From: Candidatus Ruminococcus avistercoris
GTDB taxonomy: Bacteria > Bacillota > Clostridia > Lachnospirales > Lachnospiraceae
Direction: 5' to 3'
NCBI GenBank assembly: GCA_019120315.1
Contig: DWVJ01000002.1
Span: forward strand, 1 to 64,000
DNA: 64,000 bases
Position numbers and translations under genes: made by a program. The number at the start of each line of letters is the position of its first letter. Within the stretch, counting starts at the first letter, position 1. The notes below the pieces were generated by a model. That model saw only the letters and a program-made list of their open reading frames with translations, searched no databases and was not told the origin of the DNA. This document shows positions 8,914 to 17,123 of the stretch, piece after piece.

Positions 8914-10392
8914 CTATTTTTTCCATACCCCCGCCACCAGAACCGTCATATCGTCGATCGCCCGGTAACCGCAGTAACTCATCACCTTTTCCAGGATGCA
9001 CCTGCCGATCTCCTGAGGCTTGGAAGCATGTATCTGAAGGATGATCTCTTTCATGGTTTCTTCTTCCTTTTCTTCCGGCAGCGCATCCAGCACGCCGTCC
9101 GTCACCATGATCAGATAATCTCCGTCGTAAATCTTCTTGGCCGCCGTCTCAAAATCCATCTGCTGCACCAGCCCCGCCGCCAGACTGGAAGAGGATATCG
9201 CTTCCACCCACTGATCGCGCCGGATAAAGGTAGCCGCCGCGCCCGCTTTCAGGAATTCACACATCCCCGTATACAAATTCAGCGCGCAGATGTCCACCGT
9301 AGAGTACATCCCGTCTCTCCTTTGCAGGACAAGCGCGGAATTCAGCAGCTTCGCCGAAGTTTCCCTGGAAAATCCTGTCGTTAAAAACTGTTCCAAAAGC
9401 TCCACCACCGTTTCGCTTTCTCTGGACGCCTCCAAACCAGATCCCATCCCGTCGGAAAGGCACATGACAAACTGCTCTTCTCCCTGGGTAAAGGCATAAT
9501 TATCCCCGGAAACGGTCTCCTTTTCCTTGGTAACCCTTGCCGCGCCGTACAGCACTTTATAATTGGTATCCTCCACAAACAGAACCGTACGGTTTTCACT
9601 GTTCACAATGGCGCGGCTGTCCCTGGCCGGCACCATTTTCCGCTCGCACAGTTCCGAGAGAATGGCGGCGATTTCTGTCACCGCCACGCATTGTCCGGAT
9701 CTCACCCGCATGGTGATAAAAATCCGAAACTTTTCCTCCGGTGACTGCAGCATCCACATCTGCCGCACCAGGATATGGCGCTTGCGCAGGATTTTCTCCG
9801 CCCGCTGTTCCAGTTCCCCCGGCACAGTGGTAATATCATACAGATCTGCCGCCACTTTCTCGATGGTGCTGGCCACCTCGTTTAACTCCTCGGCCACCGC
9901 CAGCCTGTTTTCTGTCTGCCGGTTGTTCCAGATCAGATTCTGCCGGGCTGTCTGGAAGGCCTCTCTTAAATATTCCAGAAATTTTCCGGCATTGATACAT
10001 TCCCCATACCAGTCCGCCTGGCGATGCAGCAATCTGTCCCGGTCATCTTCTTCGATCAGTCTGAGAAGATCGTACACTTTCTTATATGTAAGCGCTTCCT
10101 GCAGCGTCCAGCACCGGTTCTGCCCGGGACAATGACTGCACAGTTTCTCCCTGACCTCTTCAAAAATCCCTTCTGTCTCGCTTTGGCTCAAGTGCTCCCG
10201 CCGATAAGGCATGTGATAAAACGTATCTGCCAGCTTCTGTAGCGACCGGGCGTACTGCTCCATCCGTTCTTTCTGCGGATGGCAGTCATACACGGGATCA
10301 TTCTTTTTTCTTCCCCAAAATACAATTTTTGCCATGTCCCGTATAATCAGTATGGCACTGATCGCGAGCATGGCAATGATGAAATCCTGCAT
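8914..10392 (-). CDS. spoIIE: Stage II sporulation protein E, N-terminally reduced
   Basis: 492 residues. In Bacillus, SpoIIE (827 residues) is a septal PP2C-type phosphatase that dephosphorylates SpoIIAA and activates sigma-F in the forespore. Here only one N-terminal TM segment (about 3-20) is visible where Bacillus has ten. A Cys-bearing middle region (CSHC...C, about 85-95) and the PP2C domain follow: SGDNYAF, DGMGSG (about 313), VTDGVLDALP, and DDMTV near the end. The 114 bases upstream cannot encode the missing membrane part. Gene order (divIC-spoIIE-tilS-hpt-ftsH) and a Spo0A-type promoter support the identity. Confidence 0.88.
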   Translation of the reverse strand: MQDFIIAMLAISAILIIRDMAKIVFWGRKKNDPVYDCHPQKERMEQYARSLQKLADTFYHMPYRREHLSQSETEGIFEEVREKLCSHCPGQNRCWTLQEALTYKKVYDLLRLIEEDDRDRLLHRQADWYGECINAGKFLEYLREAFQTARQNLIWNNRQTENRLAVAEELNEVASTIEKVAADLYDITTVPGELEQRAEKILRKRHILVRQMWMLQSPEEKFRIFITMRVRSGQCVAVTEIAAILSELCERKMVPARDSRAIVNSENRTVLFVEDTNYKVLYGAARVTKEKETVSGDNYAFTQGEEQFVMCLSDGMGSGLEASRESETVVELLEQFLTTGFSRETSAKLLNSALVLQRRDGMYSTVDICALNLYTGMCEFLKAGAAATFIRRDQWVEAISSSSLAAGLVQQMDFETAAKKIYDGDYLIMVTDGVLDALPEEKEEETMKEIILQIHASKPQEIGRCILEKVMSYCGYRAIDDMTVLVAGVWKK

Positions 10393-10431
10393 CCGGCATA
10401 AACCCCCTTATGATTATACTCTCAGGGATTT

Positions 10432-10500
10432 ATTATAGATGCTTTCCTATAAGAAACTTGTCAAACGCACACCGGCATGGAAAAGAACTTTTAGACAAAA
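10432..10500 (-). promoter_or_regulatory. Spo0A-type spoIIE promoter: 21-bp spacing plus two 0A-box-like sites
   Basis: TTGACA (10464-10459) and TATAAT (10437-10432) are separated by 21 bp, the anomalous spacing of Spo0A-activated promoters such as Bacillus spoIIE and spoIIG. A 0A-box-like TTGTCAAA on the plus strand (10458-10465) covers the -35. A second match, TTTTGTCTAA on the minus strand, lies at 10491-10500, about 34 bp upstream. The start codon is about 40 bases past the -10. Confidence 0.8.
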
Positions 10501-10506
10501 GTGAGC

Positions 10507-10830
10507 CTAATCTGCTTCTTTAAAAATAATTTCGTTTTCCTTCACGAGACCGATTTTTTCTTTTGCAATTTTCTCCGTATATTCGTCGCTTTGTATATAA
10601 TCCTGCATCGCTTCGATCTCTTTCGTTCTTGCTTTTTCGTCGTCGATCTGTTCCGCCAGCTCCTGCTGCTTCTGAGTATTGGCAGAGATTCTCTGCTGTA
10701 CCGATCTTCCTTCCACATAGAGGAGTACCAGCATCATACACACTACCAGCGTGATGCCGATCATGGCAATCTTATTATATCTGCGGTTCCTTTTTGCAAT
10801 CATCCGGCCGGATACTTTTTTTCTACTCAT
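10507..10830 (-). CDS. divIC: DivIC/FtsL-type septum formation initiator protein
   Basis: 107 residues: basic cytoplasmic tail (1-20), one TM helix (about 21-42), then an extracellular coiled coil (about 45-80), the layout of the FtsB/DivIC family that links FtsQ/DivIB to septal wall synthesis. It sits between yabQ and spoIIE exactly as in Bacillus; the intervening yabR of Bacillus is absent. The yabQ stop is 6 bases upstream. Confidence 0.88.
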   Translation of the reverse strand: MSRKKVSGRMIAKRNRRYNKIAMIGITLVVCMMLVLLYVEGRSVQQRISANTQKQQELAEQIDDEKARTKEIEAMQDYIQSDEYTEKIAKEKIGLVKENEIIFKEAD

Positions 10831-10836
10831 TAAACC

Positions 10837-11250
10837 TCACGACTTTCCAAAAAATCTACAAAAACACTTATACAAGGTGATTTTACATCGTAAAAAGCAA
10901 AATTTCAACCTTTTTGTAAAAAATGATATCGTCTTTTCGGCTGACAGCAAAAATTTTACGGCAAAGGACACCAGATGACGGCTGAACGTCCCGTGATACA
11001 AAACCATGCCCAGAAGCACTCCTGCAAAAATATACCATCGTAATATCCCACTGTTCTGTATATAAATCCGGGAAAACAAAAAGAATCCGCTGCCAATCCA
11101 ATAGCACAGATCCTCTGTTATGACCCCAAAAGGCCGGTGGTGTATTACGCGGCGCAGGATGCGCAGCATATCATATCCGACTGCCATGATGATCCCGTAA
11201 CCGACAGATTTTACAAACAGCAGCAGCTCGTCGCTAAGCTCCCTGTACAT
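10837..11250 (-). CDS. yabQ: Spore cortex biosynthesis protein YabQ
   Basis: 137 residues with about four hydrophobic segments. YabQ is an integral membrane protein of the mother cell needed for spore cortex formation in Bacillus. Identification rests on length, membrane topology, the conserved N-terminal pattern (LFVKSVGYGIIMAVGYD), and position between yabP and divIC. It starts 3 bases after the yabP stop. Confidence 0.8.
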   Translation of the reverse strand: MYRELSDELLLFVKSVGYGIIMAVGYDMLRILRRVIHHRPFGVITEDLCYWIGSGFFLFSRIYIQNSGILRWYIFAGVLLGMVLYHGTFSRHLVSFAVKFLLSAEKTISFFTKRLKFCFLRCKITLYKCFCRFFGKS

Positions 11251-11253
11251 GAA

Positions 11254-11535
11254 CTACTGAAACAGCCGGCGTACCAGGCTGCCTTTCTTTTTCTTTCTCT
11301 CCCCGGAGCCTTCGGAATACTCCAAAGTCCCAAAAATTCCTTCCAGATCAACCTCCCCTTTTTCCAGGCACAGACGGCTTACGTGCAGCTTTTCCCCGCG
11401 GATTGTCAGCATCCCCCTGGTGGTTTCCAGCAAAATGATTTCCGTATCAAAGGACACCACGTCCAGAACGCCTGAAACGCTGCCCGTCTCTCTGTCATGC
11501 AGATGCAGGCTGTGTTTTCCCTTCGCCTCTTCCAT
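11254..11535 (-). CDS. yabP: Sporulation protein YabP
   Basis: 93 residues, a compact beta-rich protein of the YabP/YqfC family with the typical core (FDTEIILLETTRGMLTIRG). In Bacillus it is a sigma-E-dependent partner of YabQ in spore formation. It forms a pair with yabQ. A CATATAAT element lies about 35 bases upstream and could be a -10, but I see no convincing -35. Confidence 0.85.
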   Translation of the reverse strand: MEEAKGKHSLHLHDRETGSVSGVLDVVSFDTEIILLETTRGMLTIRGEKLHVSRLCLEKGEVDLEGIFGTLEYSEGSGERKKKKGSLVRRLFQ

Positions 11536-11576
11536 CGCCTTACCCCTTTCCAGCAGTATCTCTTATTCATTATATG

Positions 11577-11609
11577 GAAAGGGGCGCGCGGTTAGAACCC
11601 TGCCCCTTT
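11577..11609 (-). terminator. Hairpin after the S4-domain gene
   Basis: AAAGGGGC and GCCCCTTT pair across the stop codon region of the S4-domain gene. No T-run follows on the minus strand, so it may only attenuate or stabilise the transcript. Confidence 0.4.
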
Positions 11610-11848
11610 TACAGGTACCGGTACAGGGTTTCCGCCTCTTCTTTTTTCACGGTTTCCTTCACATCCAGCACTTCCACCTTTACGCTTCGGGTACCAAACT
11701 GTATCTCCAGCTGATCTCCTTTCTTCACCGAAAGAGAGGCCCTGGCAGGAGCGCCGTTTACCAGCACCCGGCCCGCATCGCAGGCCTCATTGGCCACCGT
11801 ACGTCTTTTAATCAGCCGGGATACTTTCAGAAATTTGTCCAGTCTCAT
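11609..11848 (-). CDS. rqcP: S4-domain RNA-binding protein RqcP (YabO/Hsp15-like)
   Basis: 79 residues from ATG 11848, chosen because GGAGG lies 8 bases upstream; the frame runs on to 11896 without a ribosome site. The S4 fold (MRLDKFLKVSRLIKRRTVA ... GRVLVNG) binds stalled 50S-peptidyl-tRNA complexes. In Bacillus RqcP works with RqcH in C-terminal alanine tailing. Position between HU and yabP matches yabO. Confidence 0.88.
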   Translation of the reverse strand: MRLDKFLKVSRLIKRRTVANEACDAGRVLVNGAPARASLSVKKGDQLEIQFGTRSVKVEVLDVKETVKKEEAETLYRYL

Positions 11849-11870
11849 AATTTTCCTCCGTATATAAAGG

Positions 11871-11894
11871 GGGGAGACAATTTCTTGTCTCCCC
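11871..11894 (-). terminator. Hairpin between HU and rqcP
   Basis: Ten perfect pairs (GGGGAGACAA with TTGTCTCCCC) around a 4-base loop, 14 bases past the HU stop. The following tract is CCTTTATAT, so it is a moderate terminator that probably lowers read-through into rqcP. Confidence 0.6.
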
Positions 11895-11907
11895 ATCGTA
11901 TCACTTA

Positions 11908-12186
11908 TTATTTCTCATTTACCAGATCTTTTAAAGCTTTTCCCGCTTTAAACTTCGGTGATTTTGATGCCTGAATCGTCATGGTCTCGCCGGTCTGAGG
12001 ATTTCTTCCTTCTCTGGCAGCTCTTTCGGATACTTCAAAAGTACCAAAACCTACCAGCTGGATTTTCCCGCCTTTTTTCAATTCAGCAGCAACCACGTCC
12101 ACAAATGCTTTCAAAGCTGCTTCTGCATCTTTCTTGGATAATTCTGCCTGATCAGCCATAGCAGCAATTAATTCTGTTTTGTTCAT
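11908..12186 (-). CDS. hup: HU-family DNA-binding protein
   Basis: 92 residues from ATG 12186, with GAGGAGG 8 bases upstream; the frame extends to 12267 but the family N-terminus MNKTELI starts here. Dimeric nucleoid protein that bends DNA. The beta-arm signature GFGTFEVSERAAREGRNPQTG is complete. It has its own strong promoter. Confidence 0.96.
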   Translation of the reverse strand: MNKTELIAAMADQAELSKKDAEAALKAFVDVVAAELKKGGKIQLVGFGTFEVSERAAREGRNPQTGETMTIQASKSPKFKAGKALKDLVNEK

Positions 12187-12269
12187 GAGTATTCCTCCTC
12201 TGATCCTTTCCTGTGTTCTTACTTTGTCGAGTACGGGATTTCCGCTAATCCAATAAACCCTACCCAATA

Positions 12270-12298
12270 TTTATATAACGTTTACCCAAGTTTGTCAA
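12270..12298 (-). promoter_or_regulatory. Promoter of the HU gene
   Basis: TTGACA (12298-12293), 17-bp spacer, TATAAA (12275-12270). The -35 lies inside the last codons of mazG. The predicted leader is about 75 bases. Confidence 0.75.
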
Positions 12299-12959
12299 GA
12301 ATATCTGCAAGCGCCTGCTCAGCATTTATCTTTCTTTTTGCGCAGATACGGCAGATCTCCATCAGAAGCTCTCCCACCGTCTCCTCCTCCGCGCCGCTTT
12401 GCGCTCCCGTCTCCAAGCTGTCCAGGAGTTTTCTGACGCTGTCAAAATTCTCTGTCATACTTGCGTTTTTATCGGCCTGTCCTTCCCGTTTCTTTTGTAC
12501 CTTAACGGCCCGAAGCAGCGCCGGCAGACAGCGGGGAACGTCCGTCTGTCCCCGGTCTGCCCTTTCCTTCTTTTCCCGCCGCTTGATTTCCTCCCAGCTG
12601 GCCGGCACTTCGTCCGCTGTACAGGAAGAATCCTGGTCTTTGAACACATGGGGATGGCGGCGAATCATCTTTTCGCTGATCCCTCCGATCACATCGGAAA
12701 GCGTGAACAAGTCTTCCTCCCGGGCAATCTGACTGTGCATCACCACCTGCAGCAGCACGTCTCCCAGTTCCTCGCAGAGGTTTTCCCAGGAACCGGTTTC
12801 CTCCAGGATGCGAATCCCTTCCACCGCTTCATAGGCCTCCTCAATCATGCAGGCGCGCAGACTCTCATGGGTCTGTTGCCTGTCCCAGGGACAGCCCTTA
12901 TCGCTGCGCAAAGTTTCCACGATCTCCGCCAGATCATCCAGCGTATATGTCTTACCCAT
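12282..12959 (-). CDS. mazG: Nucleoside triphosphate pyrophosphohydrolase MazG
   Basis: 225 residues. Hydrolyses non-canonical or excess NTPs to NMP and PPi. The first MazG domain is clear (GCPWDRQQTHESL, about 22-34; EEAYE and EELGDVLLQ motifs); the second half is divergent. Bacillus YabN fuses a methylase-like domain to MazG; here only the MazG part is present. It begins 12 bases after the phosphohexomutase stop. Confidence 0.93.
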   Translation of the reverse strand: MGKTYTLDDLAEIVETLRSDKGCPWDRQQTHESLRACMIEEAYEAVEGIRILEETGSWENLCEELGDVLLQVVMHSQIAREEDLFTLSDVIGGISEKMIRRHPHVFKDQDSSCTADEVPASWEEIKRREKKERADRGQTDVPRCLPALLRAVKVQKKREGQADKNASMTENFDSVRKLLDSLETGAQSGAEEETVGELLMEICRICAKRKINAEQALADILDKLG

Positions 12960-12971
12960 GGTGTTCTCCCG

Positions 12972-14702
12972 TCACATCATACTGTCAATCATCTCCAGAA
13001 CGGCTTTCCCCATCGCCTCAGACTTCTGATCCGCGTCTTCCAGGGATGTCCCTTTGATGCCATAATAGAATTTTACTTTGGGCTCTGTCCCGGAAGGACG
13101 CACGCACAGCCATGCGTCATCGGTCAGATCATAATAAAGCACATTGGAGGAAGGCAGTCCTGTGGCCGTCACTTCGCCTGTTGCCAGGTTGGTAATAGTA
13201 TCCTTTTTATAATCTCTGGCCGCCGTCACCTTGTATCCCGCAATCTCAGCCGGAGGATTCTGACGCAGACTTTCCATGATCTGCTGGATTTTTTCCAGAC
13301 CCTCGATACCCTTCATGGTGATGGACTGGATATCATCCTTGTAATATCCATATTTTTCATACATATCAATCATGGCGTCCCAAAGCGTCTTACCCTGGGT
13401 CTTATAGTAAGCCGCAGCCTCGCACAGCGCCATAGTTGCCACGATGGCGTCTTTATCTCTGGCATGGGTGCCGATCAGACAGCCGTAGCTTTCCTCAAAT
13501 CCGAACAGATAGGTACCGGTATGGTTTTCCTCAAATCCAAGAATCTGCTGTCCGATGTACTTGAATCCCGTCAGCACTTCGATCAGACGGACGCCGTAAG
13601 CTCTGGCAATGGCATCAGCCATATTGGTCGTCACGATGGTCTTGATCAGCGCGCCGTCTTCCGGCAGTCCTTTTAACTCCTTCCTCTGCCCGATCTCATA
13701 GTCGGCCAGCAGACAGCCGGACATATTTCCGGTCAGAGAGTGATACTCTCCCTGCTGATCCTTCACGTACACGCCCAGGCGGTCCGCATCCGGGTCTGTC
13801 GCCAGTACCAGATCTGCATCCACCTCTTTTGCCAGCGCCAGTCCCAGCTCAAAGGCTTCTTTGGATTCCGGATTTGGATAGCTGACAGTGGGGAATTCCC
13901 CATCCGGAAGCTCCTGCTCCTTCACCACGTACACATGCTTGAATCCCAGTTCGTCAAGAACCCGGCGGGCCGGTATGTTTCCGGTTCCATGCAGCGGGCT
14001 GTAGACGATCTTCAGTTCTCCCGCCATCTGACGGATGGCATCCATGTGCAGCACCTGGCTTTTCAGTCTTTCAATATAAGCGTCGTCCACCTTCTGTCCG
14101 ATCACTTCATACAGTCCGGCAGCGATGGCATCCTCCTTGTCCATGGTTTTTACCTGATCATAATCCGTTACTTTTTTCACCTCGTCCATGATGCCGCTAT
14201 CGTGGGGAGGCGTGATCTGCGCGCCGTCTTCCCAGTATACCTTATAACCGTTATACTCCGGCGGATTGTGGCTGGCTGTGATGTTGATACCCGCTATGCA
14301 GCCCAGCTCCCTTACCGCAAAGGAGAGTTCCGGCGTGGGACGCAAGGACTCAAAAATATACGCTTTGATTCCGTTGGCCGCCAGACATAACGCCGCCTCA
14401 TTGGCAAATTCCGGTGACATCCGTCTGGAGTCAAAGGCAATGGCCACACCTTTTTTCTGTCCGTCCTGGCTGATGATATAATTAGCCAGACCCTGGGTGG
14501 TTTTCCGAACCACGTAAATATTCATCCGGTTTGTGCCCGCGCCGATGATGCCCCTAAGGCCAGCCGTACCAAACTCCAGATCTTTGTAAAAACGCTCCTT
14601 GATCTCCTGATCATCGGCGGCAATGCCTCTTAATTCTTCCCTTGTTTTGTCATCAAAATACGAAGAATTCACCCATGATTCATACGTTTCTTTATAGCCC
14701 AT
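12972..14702 (-). CDS. Phospho-sugar mutase (phosphoglucomutase/phosphomannomutase)
   Basis: 576 residues, alpha-D-phosphohexomutase family, PgcA-like in length. Interconverts hexose 1- and 6-phosphates for wall polymer and glycogen precursors. The phosphoserine loop TASHNP (about 141), Mg-binding DPDADRLG (about 300), the sugar-binding GFEESYG motif, and the C-terminal phosphate loop RPSGTEPK are present. Ribosome site AGGAGG is about 12 bases before the ATG. The CotS-like gene ends 36 bases upstream. Confidence 0.93.
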   Translation of the reverse strand: MGYKETYESWVNSSYFDDKTREELRGIAADDQEIKERFYKDLEFGTAGLRGIIGAGTNRMNIYVVRKTTQGLANYIISQDGQKKGVAIAFDSRRMSPEFANEAALCLAANGIKAYIFESLRPTPELSFAVRELGCIAGINITASHNPPEYNGYKVYWEDGAQITPPHDSGIMDEVKKVTDYDQVKTMDKEDAIAAGLYEVIGQKVDDAYIERLKSQVLHMDAIRQMAGELKIVYSPLHGTGNIPARRVLDELGFKHVYVVKEQELPDGEFPTVSYPNPESKEAFELGLALAKEVDADLVLATDPDADRLGVYVKDQQGEYHSLTGNMSGCLLADYEIGQRKELKGLPEDGALIKTIVTTNMADAIARAYGVRLIEVLTGFKYIGQQILGFEENHTGTYLFGFEESYGCLIGTHARDKDAIVATMALCEAAAYYKTQGKTLWDAMIDMYEKYGYYKDDIQSITMKGIEGLEKIQQIMESLRQNPPAEIAGYKVTAARDYKKDTITNLATGEVTATGLPSSNVLYYDLTDDAWLCVRPSGTEPKVKFYYGIKGTSLEDADQKSEAMGKAVLEMIDSMM

Positions 14703-14738
14703 ATCTAACGGTACCTCCTACCTAAATCTTTTCCTCTA

Positions 14739-15740
14739 TTATATCCCAAAGCGCCTGAAAAAGGAATCGGAAAAACATTTTTTTATAAATTCCGCCCAGC
14801 TGCAGCGCTGTTTTATCAATACGTCCAGCTTTTCCAGATTTCTGACTGAAATCCAGGGTTTGGAGCTGCCGGCATAGTGATTGACCAGCTTCCAGAATTT
14901 CCATGGATAGGAAAGACGCAGCCTTAGATTTTCCACCTCCTGTGCCGTCAGCGTTTTCTCCTGGTGATAAGCAAGGATCATATCCTGTCCCAGCGATACG
15001 TTCCAGTTATGTTTCTCGAGGATTTTTCTCATAAACTGAAAAAGATCCGCCGTCTGACAGTCATAATTCCATTTTTCATAGTTGACCAGCACCGGTCCTT
15101 TCTCCGTCATCAGAAAATTATGCTGATTGCAGTCTCCGTGGCAGACGCTGCCCCTCTCCCCTTCCTTTTCATACAGCTGCGCGTACCCGGAATGCTCCAG
15201 ATCCTTCACCATCTTCTCCCCCTGCCAAAGGAAATCTGCAAGGCACTCCTGAAGCTTTCTTTCAAACTCATTTCTGTTTTTCTTTTTCCGGATATAGACG
15301 CCGGTTTTTCGAATCTCGCGGTTATGGCGGGAACATTCTTCCGACAGAGATTCTTTCCGGTATTTATTCACCGGCGGCAGACACATAACATTATGTAACC
15401 TTGCCATGACTTTCACACACTCCAGGATATCTCTCCTGGATTTCGTGTCGCATTCTCTGCCTTCAAACCAGTCCCTTACCACATAGGCGATCCCATCCCG
15501 ATCCAGGGAAATCAGTTCCTCCTGCTGATTTTTCATAACACAGTCCAAAGGCAGCCCGCCGCTTTCCTTGATGTGAAGCTGCAGCCGGTAAAGCTGCTTT
15601 AGTTTTTCTCCGGATCCTTTGAATTCCCTGATAATTTTTGGTCCCTGCTTCGTCTCGCAGATGAGAGCGCCCCGCCCCCGGCGGGCGGCATCCGCTTCCA
15701 GTCCGTACTGCTCCAGCACGCTCAGCCCGTAATCATACAT
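14739..15740 (-). CDS. CotS-family spore coat-associated kinase-like protein
   Basis: 333 residues with an aminoglycoside phosphotransferase/CotS fold. It carries the catalytic loop HGDCNQHNF (about 198-206), but the usual metal-binding DFD after it reads VNYEKW, so the second Asp is Asn. Kinase activity is therefore doubtful. Family members attach to the spore coat or act in spore maturation. GGGGGA lies 8 bases before the ATG. A CATANNNTA match (CATAAGATA) upstream resembles a sigma-K -10 but lacks a clear -35. Confidence 0.8.
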   Translation of the reverse strand: MYDYGLSVLEQYGLEADAARRGRGALICETKQGPKIIREFKGSGEKLKQLYRLQLHIKESGGLPLDCVMKNQQEELISLDRDGIAYVVRDWFEGRECDTKSRRDILECVKVMARLHNVMCLPPVNKYRKESLSEECSRHNREIRKTGVYIRKKKNRNEFERKLQECLADFLWQGEKMVKDLEHSGYAQLYEKEGERGSVCHGDCNQHNFLMTEKGPVLVNYEKWNYDCQTADLFQFMRKILEKHNWNVSLGQDMILAYHQEKTLTAQEVENLRLRLSYPWKFWKLVNHYAGSSKPWISVRNLEKLDVLIKQRCSWAEFIKKCFSDSFFRRFGI

Positions 15741-15918
15741 CCGCAGTCCCCCTAATCATGTTCTTTCTATCTTATGTAGAGGGCAGAAAGATTATACGCC
15801 GTGGTTTTTTGCTGCGTATGTTCAAAGTTGAATTTACTTTTTAAATGTGCTAAGGTAACGGATAGAAAAATGTCAAATTTTGGAAATTAACCATCGCACG
15901 CAGAGAGTAAAGACAGAG

Positions 15919-17123
15919 ATGATAAGAGAATATTCCGACCAGAATGTATATGACGCGCTGCAGGACCGTCTGCAGTTTCTTTTTGAAGAATTCGACAATA
16001 TTTTCATCTCCTTTTCCGGGGAAAGGACAGCGGTCTGCTCTTGAACCTTCTGATGGACTACCGCAGGAAACATTATCCGGACAGGAAGATCGGTATCTTC
16101 CATCAGGATTTCGAGGCTCAGTACACCGTCACCACAGAGTATATTGAACGTACCATGGAACGGTACAAAGACGAGGCCGAACTTTACTGGGTCTGTCTTC
16201 CCATGGCCACCTACCATTACCGGATGCACCAGGAGGATCTGGCTCATCAGTTCGCCAGATGGTATCGCATTTCCCATGAAAATAAGAAAACCGTCTGTCT
16301 GCTGGGAATGCGGGCCGATGAATCTTTGCAGCGGTACAGCGGCTTTCTCAACAAACAGTACGGCTATAAAGGGGAATGCTGGATCACGAAACAGTTTAAA
16401 GACGTCTGGTGTGCTTCCCCCATCTATGACTGGACGCTGGACGATATCTGGCACGCCACCTGGCTGTTTCACTACGATTACAACAAACTGTATGACCTCT
16501 ATTACAAGGCCGGCCTGAAGCCCTCCCAGATGCGGGTGGCCTCCCCCTTTAACGATTATTCCAAGGACGCTTTAAATATGTACCGGGTCATCGATCCTCA
16601 GATCTGGGTCAGACTGGTGGGAAGGGTGCGGGGCGCCAATTTCGGAGCCATCTACGGCCGTTCCAAAGCCATGGGATACCGCAGCGTCCGCCTGCCCGAG
16701 GGACACACCTGGAAATCCTACACTATGTTCCTGCTGGACACGCTTCCCACCCGGCTGCGGAACAATTACGTCAAGAAATTCAACGCCTCCATCCAGTTCT
16801 GGCACAAAACAGGGGGCGGCCTGGACGAAGAGACCATCCAGGAGCTGATCGACCACGGTTACCGCATCAAACGCAACGGCGTTTCCAACTACACGCTGAA
16901 CAAAAAATCCCGGATCATCTTTCTGGATAAAATTCCGGACAATACCGATGATATTGCCACTACCAAGGATATCCCCAGCTGGAAACGGATGTGCTGCTGC
17001 ATCCTGAAAAACGATCACATCTGCCGTACCATGGGCTTTGGCATGACCAGGGAGCAGCAACGACGGATCGACGCCATACAGAAAAAATATAAAAGTATCG
17101 AGGAGATGAATTATGGAGTTTAA
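15919..17123 (+). pseudogene. IbrA-like PAPS-reductase family protein (DUF3440), frameshifted in the PP-loop
   Basis: The N-terminus starts at ATG 15919 and reads about 35 codons to FISFSG, then shifts frame at the GGGG run 16018-16021 and stops at 16042-16044. Adding one G restores SFSGGKDSGLLLNLLMDYRR and joins seamlessly to the long downstream frame (16041-17123), which has family features throughout. The PP-loop SGGKDS binds ATP in PAPS reductase-like enzymes, so as written the product would lack it; the downstream frame alone could start at ATG 16041. The family (E. coli IbrA) occurs with a ParB-like partner. The biochemical role is not established. It may be a true mutation, a phase-variable run, or a sequencing error. 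A weak promoter (TTGAAT-17-TAAGGT) lies upstream. Confidence 0.85.

Noticed and set aside
10393-10506. Missing N-terminal membrane part of spoIIE upstream in another frame
   Set aside because: Only 114 bases lie between spoIIE and divIC and they hold the promoter and 0A boxes.
11569-11574. TATAAT before yabP as sigma-E or sigma-A promoter
   Set aside because: No acceptable -35 at either spacing, so it was mentioned only in the gene entry.
12399-13676. 425-residue open frame on the plus strand
   Set aside because: Antisense to mazG and the phosphohexomutase, whose motifs are unambiguous.
15820-15918. Upstream TTG (15880) as start of the IbrA-like gene
   Set aside because: It is in frame but has no ribosome site; ATG 15919 is at least as good, though neither is strong.
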